From contig BJKQ01000012.1 of NCBI GenBank assembly GCA_006538405.1, positions 221,001-285,000 of the forward strand: a stretch of DNA of 64,000 nucleotides, written 5' to 3'. This DNA is from Hansfordia pulvinata. Its lineage: Eukaryota > Ascomycota > Sordariomycetes > Xylariales. The translations under genes and the position numbers were made by a program. The notes beneath the pieces were generated by a model. It ran no database searches and was not told the origin of the DNA. It worked only from the letters and a program-made list of their open reading frames with translations. Shown piece by piece: positions 47,801-59,994 of this stretch. Positions within the stretch are counted from its first letter, which is position 1, and each line of letters starts with the position of its first letter.

Positions 47801-50800
47801 CTATGTATACCTTACTAAAGATAACATCCACTTTAAATCACCTCACCCCCGCCGGGCCTGCTTGTACAATCCTCGTCGTCTACTCGTAGATAAGGTAGGT
47901 ACAGGTATCTTAGAGACGGGCTAGTAATGGAGAGCGCCTAATGAAACGAGGTGCGGCTTACTCGCACTTACATGTAGTAAGTCCTCTCACCCGGACTTCA
48001 TCAAATAGAGAGGGAAAATTATATTGCTATATACTTAAGATCCAGAGTGGTGATGCAAGCTACGAGAGACGCACTCAGTATCTGGCCTGACCGAAAAGCG
48101 CTACCTTAGGCAGAAGGTAAAGCAAAGAAGCGCCGCCCGATTCCTATGCCCACGTGTCACGAGAAAAGGCGCGCCAGGGCCCGGTACCTGCCACTCCGTC
48201 CGAGATCAGCCCATCTGCACTGTGCTTAGAGCATCCTCACTCGCAGCCCAGTGCAGATGCCTCCATCTGTCAGAGCCAGCACAATCACCTATGTCCCATG
48301 TCCCGAACGCACCTGCCTGCTGTGCACACGAGTGTATGTCACTGGTGACTTTTCAGACACACCTTTCTGGCGCGCGGTCCTGCCTCGGCGCCAGGTAGCC
48401 GCACCCAGACGAATACCAAGCCTGTGTCGATGGATCCATCCATCACTGCCCCGTTCCAACTCTCCCCCACCCCCCCTCTCCCTTTCCACCGTACCACCTG
48501 TGCCACCAGTGCCACTCTCCTTGGGTTGCCGCCCAATCTCATGCTACCACGCAGGATCACCATATCACCTACCAACTTTACACAATATTGGCCGTGACCA
48601 CGCACACCACCTATCCCCGACGGGAGGGAGCACGCCGTCCCCAACCCTCCCGCCCCTCATGTGCGGATACAAAGTACGGCAAGTAGCCTCACGGTCCATC
48701 CTGTTGGCCACGGTACCTGTTGTGCGCTTGCGCCTCGGCAGGCACCAGCCTGAATCCCTCCGCACCGCGGCAGGATGGCTTCGTTCCCCAGGCCTCGCCA
48801 GCTCATTAGCATCAGCCATCCAAGCCGCTCGGCGGCTCCGACCAAGGAACGCGGCTGAGACACCTGCCCTGCCCCGCCGATGCTTGCTTGTCAAAGCACA
48901 GGGCTCGCACGTCACGACTTTCGACGCTTAAATCAATGGGTGCGAGCCCCTTGATGAGCGCTGGGCAGCGCAACAGCTACGCGCACTACGACTGCAATTC
49001 CTGAGTCTCACGCACCACAGTGGCCTTCTGCCTCCCACGGTCCGCGTTGTGCTCCCCCGGCTAGCCGCCAGAGCGACAGCTTGCTTTTTCCGTCATCTCT
49101 CGACTGATGCCCGCGAGGTACGGACATGGACCCAGCACGCCAGCCCGCCCGCACGCCAGGCCTCGGAACAGGCATACCAAAGTGGGCCACGGGGATCTTC
49201 AATGAGGAAGCTGGGGGTCAATGTGCCCGCGCTAGTCGGGAGCCACAACAAGGAGCCACGCAGCCACGGGGGCACGGGGGCCATCGGGACGCACTGGCGT
49301 GACTGGGCGCTATGGCACGGCGTAATTAACGGCAGGACCCCAAAAGGCAACGCCGCCACGGCCGCCGCCCTCGCCAAGCTCCGAGAATACTTGTGTTTTC
49401 TCTGGGCCGCTCCACACGCATGCAAGGCTAACAGCGAGGTCTTTCTCCCATATCTCCGAGTCCACCGGGGGCCCTTTCAACCCGGCACCCCCAGCACCCG
49501 CCCAGGCCAGTGTACCTGCGGGAGCACCGACGAGGGAGGAGAGCAAACACGACGCCTCGGTCAGATGACTTTCATCACTCAACACTTTGGTTGGCACACC
49601 TTTCTAGTCGCCGACTTTAAGGGTCTGCAGATCCAGACACTTCATGCAGCAAGGGGTGCAAGGGGCTCGGCGTGGATGACCTCACCCGAAACGGGCAGCC
49701 TCGTGAGTGTGCGATGCCAATGGAGTGCTCACATCGCCGCTTAAGCAAGGCCCAAGGGCTGACCACTCCCGGCTAGAGCAGCAGGCCTCCGGCTGCTGCA
49801 TCGCATCGCGTAGCACGGACAAGTACTCGTACTCGTAGCACGGGCACGAGCGACGGCCAGATTCAGCGGCAGCACATGTGGCATGCATGAGGACGAGATG
49901 GGAACAATGCCATGTCGACCTCGGGGCGGTGCGTGCTGGAACAGGGATTTCTCCTGTCTGCATCTCGTGCATGCGTGGGATGCAGCTCCCGCACCGGCTC
50001 CAGCGCCAGCTCTGGTACCAGCATGGCACGCAAGCGCCGTTGGAAAAACAGGCGCACCATCCCCTTCGATTTGCCAGCCGCCCAGACGGAGTTCTCGGGG
50101 CGCTGACTGACGTGCCCCTTCCCTCTCAGACACGCAGTTCCAGATCGCGCGCGGCTTTCGGTGTGAGTGGGCCCGGGGAATGGGTACGAGTACTCATACT
50201 GGGGCCTGGTGCCGCCTCCCAGCATGCGGGTACTCGTACGCACGATTATTAGTGCGCTTCTGTGTCCTCCCTCACTTCTGGTTTGGCTAGGCAACCCGGG
50301 TGAGGTGGCCGCCGGGGCACGCCGGGGCTTGACCTTGCAGGAGACTTGACGCCGCGTGTCGGGACGTGCCCAGCGCGATCGGGCCCAGACCAAGCTGCTG
50401 CTTTTCGCGAATGGCTTCAGAACGCACACGCACATGCACATGAGTCCAGCGCGCACGGCGGTGACTCTCCACGGCTTCCCATCTTATGGCCAGACAGGCA
50501 CTACTGCGCACCTTTCATCATCGTATCTGCTTGAGCATACGAGTACGCCGAAGCCTCTGGTGGTGGCGTGTTACTTTCAGGCGCAGATCTGGATGCAGCG
50601 CCATGCGGCGTACGAGTACTCGGACGCGGGCATGCATGCTGCGCATACCCGGTTGGTCTGTCCAACCAACGATCAAGTCAAGACGAACCGGTGTAGCCCT
50701 GGCAAGGATGAGGGGCGGCCGGCACCAGTCTTCGCTGTGAATGCTGGTGCGTCTCAACTGCTGCGGGTGGTGCCCAACTCCTCACGCGGGCAAGGCATCC

Positions 50801-52151
50801 GGCGTCACCACGACCATTCCAGCTGTGCATTGACGATGGCGGGGGTGGGCGAGTCTGTCACCATCGGCCGAGCCTACCACCCAGCCAGGGCTTCTCGTCG
50901 GAGCGAAGCCACGACTCTATTGCTAGTCATGTGGCTTCACCCTACGGCCATCTGAGTCGTCCAGCTAGCAGCGAGGTGCGTGCCTGACGCCACTCACAGC
51001 CTGGCAGATCGGCGAGTCGGCCAAAGTGGGTTGCCCCTAATCCGAGTGCTGCGCTACTCGTGATAGCAGATGACCACTGGGTACCGGGAATGGTTTTTTT
51101 TACCGTGGCTAACAAGTCACGTGAAGGACTACTGCATTCGCCGTAGATGCAGGCAGAAAGGCGGAGGGCGGCAAGGAGGGCATGCACTGGCCTATCGACA
51201 TGCCCCATGAGCCGTCTACTCGTATCTGTCCGTACTGTCACCGGTCTCTAAGTTCAAGGAGCCAGATCAAGACGGCACGGCTGATCAGCTGGAAGAGGAG
51301 GGGTGATTTGAAGGCTCTGGCGTCTCGCCAGGGGCTGGCGTGGCGGCTGGGCACAGGTCGCCACCGCGGCGCTCAGGGTTCTGCAGAAGATTTTCCGTCG
51401 CCCATCATGTCGGTGGCAGATCTATTCTTGACCTTTACTCGCACGAACAGCGGGGCCCCAAGCCCGACCAGGGAAGAAGGAAAACAAAGAAGCGAGCCAA
51501 ACAGAAGCAAAACACAATCGCGTCAACCGATCGGAAACACCTCCCCTCAGCCGGTGATGAGGATGTGCTGACAAGCCGGGTGTGCTGGCTTCGCCAAGGC
51601 ACCTTGAGTTCCCGACGCACACGGTCGCTGGTCGACGCCGCCCATCAGCCGCGACATGCGACAAGCATGCAGGCGCTTTGCGACAGGCGAGTTTCATGGC
51701 ACTGCTGTATCGGTAAATATTGAGTGAGCGCACCGTGCCGAAAGCACCCCAGGGTGCAGACGGAAATTGTCGGCGGCAACGGCTTAGCGGCAGTCTCCCG
51801 CGATGCGGAGAAGCATCATGATACGGAGTGCTCGTACGTACGAGTATTGGCCCGCCGCCTCCTGGGCGACGAGTGGGGAGAGGATTTTGGAGCAGAGGAC
51901 AAGACGACTTCGTTCAGAAGTGGATGCTGGTGGTGGCCAGGACCCAGGCGTGCCAGGTACCCAGGGCCAGGGTCAGGGTGGTACGGAGGGCCCGGGGGGG
52001 TGGGGGCAGGCGATATTGGGTGGGTGGGTGATGTCCCCACGACCGCCTTTACTTTTCTTTTCGGTTTGTTGTTTTAGCCCTCGTTCGGTTGCAGGTCAGG
52101 TCACGTGTGCGCTGTGGCCGATCCGCCGCAGCACGGGCCGAGTCGGGTGGT

Positions 52152-52199
52152 GAGAGAGAGTGTGAGAGAGAGAGAGAGAGAGAGTGTGTGTGTGTGTGT
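52152..52199. repeat. (GA)n/(GT)n compound microsatellite
   Basis: GA units interrupted once by TGTG, then about eight GT units. Confidence 0.93.
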
Positions 52200-52976
52200 A
52201 CGAGTGTGTCCTTGTGATGGATCGCATCGGTATCAGGTCAAAAGTGGACGCGCGCAAGGGTCCAGCACGCCCCTCCCCGAGCTGGGGTCAGGAGTTTGGC
52301 ACGGGATCTGTCTTTTTCGTTTCCGGTCGTCCGTCCGCCCGCTCACATCGCTCATCCCTGGACGCCTCTCTTACCTACGAGTACGGATATGCCCCAGGAG
52401 AGGGGGGACAGAGGGTTTCGGCGCCAGGGTGGTGGCAGCGGCACTGCTGGTATCTGCGGATACAGGTACGAGTAATCCGTCAGGGTAAGGACGTGAGCGG
52501 GTTGGCCGCCCCGTTCCCGCGTGAATTTTCGGCCTGTCGATCATGGGATATCACGAGTACGAGCACTCGTACCACGATACCAAAGGGAAAGGTGGCGTCG
52601 CCTCCTCGCTCGCGTCTGCCGCGGCTCGCCGGGCAAAGAGGCTGACGGGCAGGTGGGCGGGCACGAGTACGAGTAAGCAGACCATCTCTTCCTGAGTGTC
52701 TCACTCTCTCTGGCTGATGTCTGCAGACCACCACTTCCAAACTACAAACGAGTCAACACAAATGATGCGGCGCGATCCCCTCCTCCATCCTGCTGCTGGA
52801 AGCCACAGGACACACAGGCACACCCGGGGAGTGTGTGAGTGCCAAGTAAGGCGGGTGGCAGGAGGCGGCAGGGAAAGAAGGACAGGTGGTGTGCCCGTAA
52901 CATTATCATGCTCGGTCTGTGGAAGCACTCCGTCACAAGGCCCGGATGGGCTGGAGAGTGCGGCTGGGCTGACGGA

Positions 52977-52994
52977 CCCCCCCCCCCCCCCCCC
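52977..52994. repeat. C18 homopolymer tract
   Basis: Eighteen uninterrupted C residues; a C13 tract follows at 53066-53078. Confidence 0.95.
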
Positions 52995-54605
52995 TCCCCC
53001 TTCTATCCCTTTTCTCGACGCTTTTTTCGGTCGTACTGAGCCGCCGCGCCACACTTCCTTACACGCCCCCCCCCCCCCTTCCCCGGTCCCCCATTTTCTT
53101 CATCGTCAACCAACTTCGGGTGTACGTAGCCGTACGTATCTCAAGGTACGGGGATTTCGACGGACACACACACACACACACACATACACACCACACATGA
53201 CGAGGTACTCTTACTCGTGTACGAGTACACGAACAAAGAACCGGCACCCGCACGGCTGGCAGCGTCGCACAAACACGGGTTCGCAGCCCGCGGTGTCACT
53301 ACCCGTCTGTGTGCCCATGTCTCCCCCGCGGCCTCGTGCAACTCCGCACAAGGCACAGATAGGACAAGGACAACCCACAATCCGCACCCATGTCTGTCTC
53401 CCCCGGGCCCCGGGGGCTTCTCTTTACGGCATACGCATCTATCATCTGTCTGTCTGTGCGTGTGCGTATGCGCGCGGGCGGCGGCATACAAAGTTCTCTG
53501 CTGCGAGAGCCACTTCTGCTGTGCCATCGTACAACCCGATCGGGGAGCGCGGTGGTCATCAGCTTGGTTTTTTTCTTTCTTTCTCTTTTCTCTTTTTAGT
53601 CACGGCGTGCACCACCTCTTCGGCAGCCGCTCCCTTCCTCTCCTTTTTCCTCGGCTGACTCATCCACGCGACCCCAGTTCAGCCACTTACTCGTACGGGT
53701 ACCTGAATTTCCGCGTGCTTGACTTGAAAGACAGAGTACACGTATCTGAGCACACACAGCTTATGGAACTCGTTATGCGGGGAGGGGCGCATTAGATAAG
53801 CCTGACGTCGTCGCTTGGTCGGGCCCAGAGGCTTTCTTCTCACTTGTTTGTGTCTGTCCGTATTTGCATGGTTCCGAGCAGCTTGGCCGCCCTGTGTCGA
53901 TCAAGCCTCAGACACAGAAGCCCGTTTTCCCTGTTTAAAACCCCCTTCGCACCCCCCCCCTTATGAGTATGTAACCATCCAGCTGGGCCGGCGCATGGGC
54001 TGATACCCGACATATCGTACCTCTGGGGGTGGGTGACCCAAAAGTCGAGACGGCTTGATTGTCACGCGCATGCAAGAGCCGGCCCCCAGTAAGCGGCACG
54101 ATTTCGTCGTGAAGAACATACAAGACGGACCCGTGGCGCCCTTGAAGACACCAGGAGCACCATCGCGCCGCCGCCCTGCTGGGGCGCGCATTTTCTGTCC
54201 CCCGACTTGTTACCTCCATGGGTCGGGTCGGGTCGGGTCGTGGTACCCCTGTCACCCCTGCCTATGCCCTCGGTGCCCTCGCCTGGGGCTGTTTGTCCGG
54301 GGGCGAGGCGGTTAATGATAGGTAGGGGAGGGGGGTCCTCTGGCCGTCCGAATGAAGCCTTTTAGCGTCGCGCCGTGGGCATGGGGGGGTCGAGGCGCGA
54401 AAGTTGAGCTCCTGGTCAGCGAGTACTCGTCGTCCATCAGCTGGATTTCCACCAGCCAGGTTCTGTTGCAGGGGGCGCCGAGGCCGGCCGTCGTGTCTCA
54501 CACCACGCCGGCCGCAGCCGTCCGCGCCCTTTCTAAAGAAGACGCAGGTTGAGTGAGGGTGGACTGAGAAGAGGAAAGGGGGAGAAGGGGGGGAGAGGTA
54601 AAAAT

Positions 54606-54609
<4 letters not shown>

Positions 54610-54666
<57 letters not shown>
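54610..54666. repeat. (AG)n microsatellite
   Basis: About 57 bases of pure AG followed by a few GATA units. The open reading frame across it in all frames is an artefact of the repeat. Confidence 0.97.
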
Positions 54667-54670
<4 letters not shown>

Positions 54671-54944
54671 TAGATGGAAAGGTCGCGCGCAGTCGAAGAG
54701 TGACGTGCGCCTGGTACGCCGCAAGGTGAGCGGTGAGCCCACTCTCTGTCCCTCTATCCCGCCTACCCTTACAGTCGCTACATGTGAGTGAGCCTGGCGC
54801 AACGTGGGCGGCGAGACAAACGCGAGAACACGGGAGAGACACACAGACTGGTTAGCTGGCGGGAAGACCGACAGATGCACGGATAGACCGACAGATTCCG
54901 GGCACACAAAAAGAGCCAGGGCACCAGGCGCATTCCGTTGATTG

Positions 54945-54966
54945 AAAAAAAAAAAAAAAAAAAAAA
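54945..54966. repeat. A22 homopolymer tract
   Basis: Twenty-two A residues in otherwise GC-rich spacer. It could be a poly(A) relic of a retroposed sequence, but no flanking duplication is evident to me. Confidence 0.95.
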
Positions 54967-55246
54967 GCAAAGCGGATCGGGAGACGAACAAGGCAACGGC
55001 GAAAGGTGGCGCAAGACTGATGAAACAGACATGACAATAACGCGGGAAGAGACCGACTACTCGTTTCGTACGAGTAACAACGACACCTCTTCCCGGCCAC
55101 CACGAGCCCGCGCTGATGCTTTGGTCGCCGTGACGCAACGTCCCGGCGTCGTCAACTAAGACGACTCTTGATCTCCGCCGCTGTCTGTCTGAGAGGCCCC
55201 GCCCCCCTTTGTGTGTCTCTCTGCCCTGTTGCCTCCCGTCCCATCT

Positions 55247-55285
55247 CTACCTACCTACCTACCTACCTACCTACCTACCTACCTA
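55247..55285. repeat. (CTAC)n tetranucleotide microsatellite
   Basis: About nine to ten perfect CTAC units. Confidence 0.95.
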
Positions 55286-57419
55286 TCCCAGAGGGGAGGG
55301 GTACGGGTAAACCAAGCGAGGCAAGCAGACACGCCGTCTCTCCAGATGGATACATACAAGTACCCTGACGAACATAAGAACATGCCGCGAGTACTCGTAC
55401 GACGGGTGTGTATGCCCCCCTCCATACGAGTAGATCCTGGAGAAGGGGTCGGCACAACCCACCAGCTTGAGATTCTCCGGCTGGAGGGGAGAGGGGCGTC
55501 AGCGTAGTCATCCATGTACGAGTAGCTACACAGGTAAGGTAAGGCAAGGTAAGGTAGCTAAAGGAAATGTATGTACGAGTAGGTCGGTAAGTTAGGCTGG
55601 GTAGCCTCGCGGGTTCCCCTCCCTCATCGGCGGGCGGGCGGGGAGCAGCGCCACCCGTCCACCACACCTAACCCAGGTTCCTCTGGCCTTTTTTTGGTAG
55701 CGGTCTCCCTCTCTCCTTTCCCCCCGCGTCCAATGATATCCGAGAGAATGATGCGTGCTACCAGGTGGGCGGGTGTGTCTGCGCGGACGTGGAAAGAGTC
55801 TGCCTGCCACGCCACACCACCCCACCCCACGTAGCGGCCGCCACCGCCACCACCGCTATCATCACCACGGTCACGAACCACCACCGAACGCTTCTCGTGG
55901 CCGCTTCTCGCCATCGTCGCCATCGCCGCCGCCGCCGCCGCTCTGGAGGAGACTGATTCGAGGGTGTTCGCACTTCTCCAGGACTGGGCCCTCCACGGCC
56001 CCTCTCTCCCCTTTGGGGTCCCCGCCCCGCCGCTCCATTCGACGACAGCAGCAGCAGCAGCAGCAGCATCATCATCATCGGACTCCCCGCTAGATAGCAC
56101 GGGCATTCCCGCCCCTCGTTTCCCTCCCGACCCGCGATCGGTCAGCGCACCCTGGCTTGGGTCGCCCCTGGCTTTCTCGTCCCGTGGCGCTGCCGTGTTG
56201 TCGCATCTCCTGCATGCCCTTTTTCCTGGCCCCTCCCCTCTGCGCGGAGCCGCGCGCCGAGACCGGCTTTCCATCGCTCTGTAGGTAGTCCGAAAACTGG
56301 GAGCGCGTGGGCGTACGAGGTAGATGTGTGCGTAGGTATGCGTGGGTGCTCATGTGTCTGGATGGGCCTGGAAAATGCGGCCAGGGTCTTCTCGAAGCGG
56401 TATGCCAGGTCCGTCGTGCCACACGCCTCCGCATCGACGTCTCTCCTGCGTCGCCTCGCTCTCTCTCCCATCGGGCGTCGTCGGGCGGGCCGAGATAGCA
56501 AACCTGAAAAACCTAAAGTAGTACTCTCAGGCACGGTGTCTCTGACGCAGCCACACACAGCCCGAAGAGGACGTTCTCGCCACCCGCGTCCCGGATGCGC
56601 CGGTATGCAACGGCCCCGCGTGCGGCGCGCGAGCCCGGCTTAGAGTCGGGGACCGGCAGACGCGAGGACACCCGGTCGCATCTCGAGACTTGAAATGCCC
56701 TGCACATTGCCCGTCCCATGCGAGGAAACCCTCCTTTCGTGTCTCGCACCTCAGCAGGCCTGGATCGTCCCCCATGCGCCCGTGATCTTCTCGGCCCGAG
56801 AGAGCGCCCGGGTTGTCTGTGGCTGCCATGGGCTGACGATGACAAGAGAGAGCCACAGCTTGCAATTCATCCCGATGCTTACTACCTCATTCTCCCCTTA
56901 CCCTCGTGACAAATCTGCAGCTTTACCCGGCGGGACGGGACGGAAAGCCGGCGCCAGCGCATCGTGACGGTATGAGAGGGATATCGTAACCACGCAGGCC
57001 TCTCGAGCTCAAAGACAACCCAATAGAGCTGTTCGCACCTCAAGCCAGCACGTTACCCACCGGCCGCCTACGGAGGCCGGGGCATCCATTCATCTTGCTG
57101 CAAAGCCCACTCGCGTCCGTCCCGGGAGACACGCCGTCGGGTTTGCCTAGTGAAACCTGTCGCGGCTTCACCAGACGACACGAACCCCCCCCCCCCAGCC
57201 AGCTCTCGAGCGTACAGGTTCAACGTGGCTGAAAAAGGCATATATCTACTTTCACGCAGGAACCCTCCCTGCTCTCTTCCCTTCCCAGGACTTCCCAACT
57301 CGTATAGACCAAGCGGTTGTTTCTTGTTTCTTCAGCAGCAGCAGCAGCACCATGACCCAGACGCACGGGAACGCGAGTGAGAGACAGAGAGAGGCATGGG
57401 AAAGTGTGACTTTGCTGTG

Positions 57420-57427
57420 CACACACA

Positions 57428-57464
<37 letters not shown>
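57420..57464. repeat. (CA)n-(GA)n compound microsatellite
   Basis: About twelve CA units run directly into about ten GA units. Confidence 0.95.
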
Positions 57465-57955
57465 GGCGTGGCAAGGGAAACGATAAAACACAGGGGAAAA
57501 CCCCAAGATCCGCTCGATCGCATCGCGTGAGATGACATCGGCCAACACCCCGGACAATAGAGAACGGACACGCACAAATCCCCCCCATACCGGCAGCTGC
57601 GCCCTGATATACTCGCCCCGTCTCCTCGCCCCGCCCCCCCGAGTGGATGCAGCTCGTCGAGCATGAGAGGATTTTTCTCTCCAGGGGATGCGAACGTCTG
57701 TAACATATGAAAAGACCGACCGCTGGCGAGTCCATGCTGGGTCTGCAGGCGGCGGCGGCAGGTAAACCCCCAGCCATCGACCGCGTCCGCCTCGTCAACC
57801 ACCGCGAAGCATCCACCGGCACGGCACGCTGGTCCACGACATGCGCGGCGCGGACGTATCGCTTCTGGGGGGAAACCTCCCCCCGGACGTGCGTGCACCA
57901 CAGCTGCGGACCTACACAGGCCGGCCTCTGCAGATGCACGTTGTGCCTTGGGCCA

Positions 57956-57973
57956 CTCCTCCTCCTCCTCCTC

Positions 57974-58004
<31 letters not shown>

Positions 58005-58016
58005 CGCCGACGCCCG
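57956..58016. repeat. (CCT)n-(CTG)n trinucleotide tract
   Basis: About seven CCT units followed by about nine CTG units, ending in GCCGCCG. It generates Gln, Leu or Glu runs in the shadow frames. Confidence 0.93.
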
Positions 58017-58830
58017 GTGTCTTGGCTCCTCTCCTCGGGCGAAACCCCTGCCCCCCCTTCCCGGACTCTGCTCCGGGGAAGCAAGAAGACGGGGCAGTGG
58101 GCTGGCGCGAAAGGCGGATGAATGGCTGGAGAGCGGACTCTGGGGAATCCCGATGCCCGTGGACGCCAAATGCAAGCTTCGTCGACATGGGACATCACAC
58201 AATGCCCACCCGCGCCGTCGTATCCTGGCTTGGGGGCGATGGCGCTGTCTGTGTTCCCGCACCGAGACATGCGACAATGGGGGAACATGGATCTTGTAAT
58301 TCCGGACCAAGTCCGGCATTCTGATGGCTATCCTATTCTCCTATCCCATCCAGGGACATCAAGAGCCAGTCAAGTCAGTCACTGAGCCGCCTCAACCCAC
58401 CCCCCCATCTTCGAGGCCCCTTTTCTTTTTTCGGCTGCTTTCTTGGCTTGGTCTTGGTCCTGAGACTTCCGAGCTCCACTCCACGCGGACGGTTTGGCTG
58501 TCACGGCTGCGTATGGAAATTGTGCAACGACAAGGAACACATCGCAATGCATGGCCCAGTGCCCCACCGCCTACGAGCCGACGCGCCGGGGCACGGCTTG
58601 TCTCAAAGCCTCACTTCCTCTGCTTATCGGCACTCTTCTATAACCAAATACTGATCATCCGATTCAACCCGATTACTCCTGAGATGAGGAAATGCGAACA
58701 GGTACAGGTATCTCCAGACGCCAAGCCGGGCGAAAAAGTGCACTCTAGGACATGACATATGAGACAGAAGCTGCCTGCCCACAGCCGGGGAACAGCAGGA
58801 GGGTGCAAAGTTGAACGAGGAAGCTTCTTT

Positions 58831-59994
58831 TCAAGCCCCCGATTTCTCGTTCATGTCCTGATCCGGGTTGTAGCTCGTCTCACCCAGCATGGCGCCGGGC
58901 TGGGTCGCCATGGCGGTTTGCATGCCGGGCTGGGAGGAAGTCTGGGGGTGCCCGGCGGAGGCGCTGGCGTGGGGCGATTGCGAAGAGCTCCGCGACGGCC
59001 CGGCGGTGGCGGCGTGCAGGCGCTGGTCCAAGGCCTTGAGTGCCAAAGCTCTCCGCCTCTCGGCCTCGGCCCTGACACCACCCGGCGCAGAGCGCTGTAG
59101 GAACTTGTTGCCGTTAGCGGCCGACGGGCCAGTTGCAGCAAAAGGGGCGCACAGGCGCATCGCCACCAGCACGGCAAAGACCTGGTCGGAGACGGCAGCA
59201 ACCAGGGGCTTGGCGGGGCCGGGGAAGAACTCGGCAAAGGCGAAAGTCTCGCTGGCGTCGCCGCGCATAGCGGTGGGCTGGGAAGCGTCGAGGTCGGGGA
59301 AGACGGTCTTGTAGAAGCGCAGATATGTCCAGCTCGTCAGCAGCCCAAAGATTGACAGCAAGAGAGAGGCGCAAGACAGCAGAGGGGTGAGGGAGAGAAT
59401 GGCGACGGAGGCGACGTAGATGAGGGGAAAGCGGGGGACGCGCATGGAGAGGAGGCCGCGGAACAAGGTCACGGTGTGGGCGGGGACGAGCTGGCTGAAG
59501 GCGACGAGGAAGGAGATTTGGAGGGGCGTGGTGCCGGTGATGGATGTAAGACTGCGCGGGCGGTTAGCATCTAATCCGGCGTATCGCAACATGGGCCGTG
59601 TAGGGGGATGAACTCACGTCCACCTCTCGTTCCTGGTCAGGGTGAACAGGGCGACGAGGAAGAGGAAGGTCAACACATTGGGGATGAGGGAGACGACGAG
59701 CAGGAACTTGGCGAATTCGCGGGAGGACCAGGCCCTCTCAAGATAGCGGCCACCATGGTAGAGAGAAAGGATGGCAATGGGGAGGGTCAAGAGGGAGTTC
59801 TCCACGAGAGAGGTGGTGACGAGCGTCCAGGGGTAGAAGAGCGACAGCTGAGGCACAAAGGTCAGCCACTCGACGACGATATCGGCGTGCGCGGACCAGT
59901 GGCGATAGCGGACGGCGGCGCTGAGGACGGACTGCAGGACGAGGACGCCCAGCAGGATGCGCGTAACAGGGGGGATGTTGAGCCGCGGGGGCAT
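58831..59994 (-). CDS. TMEM115/DUF1751 rhomboid-like Golgi membrane protein
   Basis: Exons 59994-59618 and 59551-58831 encode 365 residues. The protein starts MPPRLNIPPVTRILLG and has about six hydrophobic segments in its first ~210 residues (for example LLGVLVLQSVLSA, LPIAILSLYHGGRYLERAW, FLLVVSLIPNVLTFLFLVAL, YVASVAILSLTPLLSCASLL). The pattern GGRYLERAWSSREF and ITGTTPLQISFLVAFSQLVP fits the TMEM115 family, inactive relatives of rhomboid proteases that sit in the Golgi and associate with the COG tethering complex in animals. SWTYLRFYK and GDASETFAFAEFFPGP are family features after the last helix. The C-terminus is a hydrophilic Ser/Gln-rich tail. The 66-nt intron joins NERWT to LTSITG in frame. 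No catalytic Ser/His of active rhomboids is evident. Confidence 0.88.

Larger units (their letters stand above)
42110..58830. other. 16.7-kb gene-free interval rich in simple repeats and short motifs
   Basis: I can support no protein-coding gene here on either strand. The left ~500 bases are presumably the promoter/leader of the Ssn6 gene. Longer open frames (49049-49744, 50356-50955, 52696-53658, 54533-55138, 57220-58188) are Ser/Pro/Arg/His-rich, overlap microsatellites and show no conserved motif. The sequence is GC-rich rather than AT-rich, so it does not look like a classic RIP-mutated repeat block. It contains a MITE-like foldback at 44705-44803, many microsatellites, several C runs, and 25 of the 39 exact TACGAGTA/TACTCGTA copies. 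Unspliced or poorly conserved genes and non-coding RNAs cannot be ruled out. Confidence 0.55.

Noticed and set aside
52696..53658. 320-codon plus-strand open frame
   Set aside because: It runs through C18, C13 and CA microsatellites and consists largely of Pro and His/Thr repeats.
16276..58016. CRISPR-like or satellite arrays among the repeats
   Set aside because: All tandem tracts have 1-5 nt units with no spacers; they are ordinary microsatellites in a eukaryotic genome.
57220..58188. 322-codon minus-strand open frame
   Set aside because: Dominated by translated CA/GA and CTG/CCT repeats; no conserved segment.
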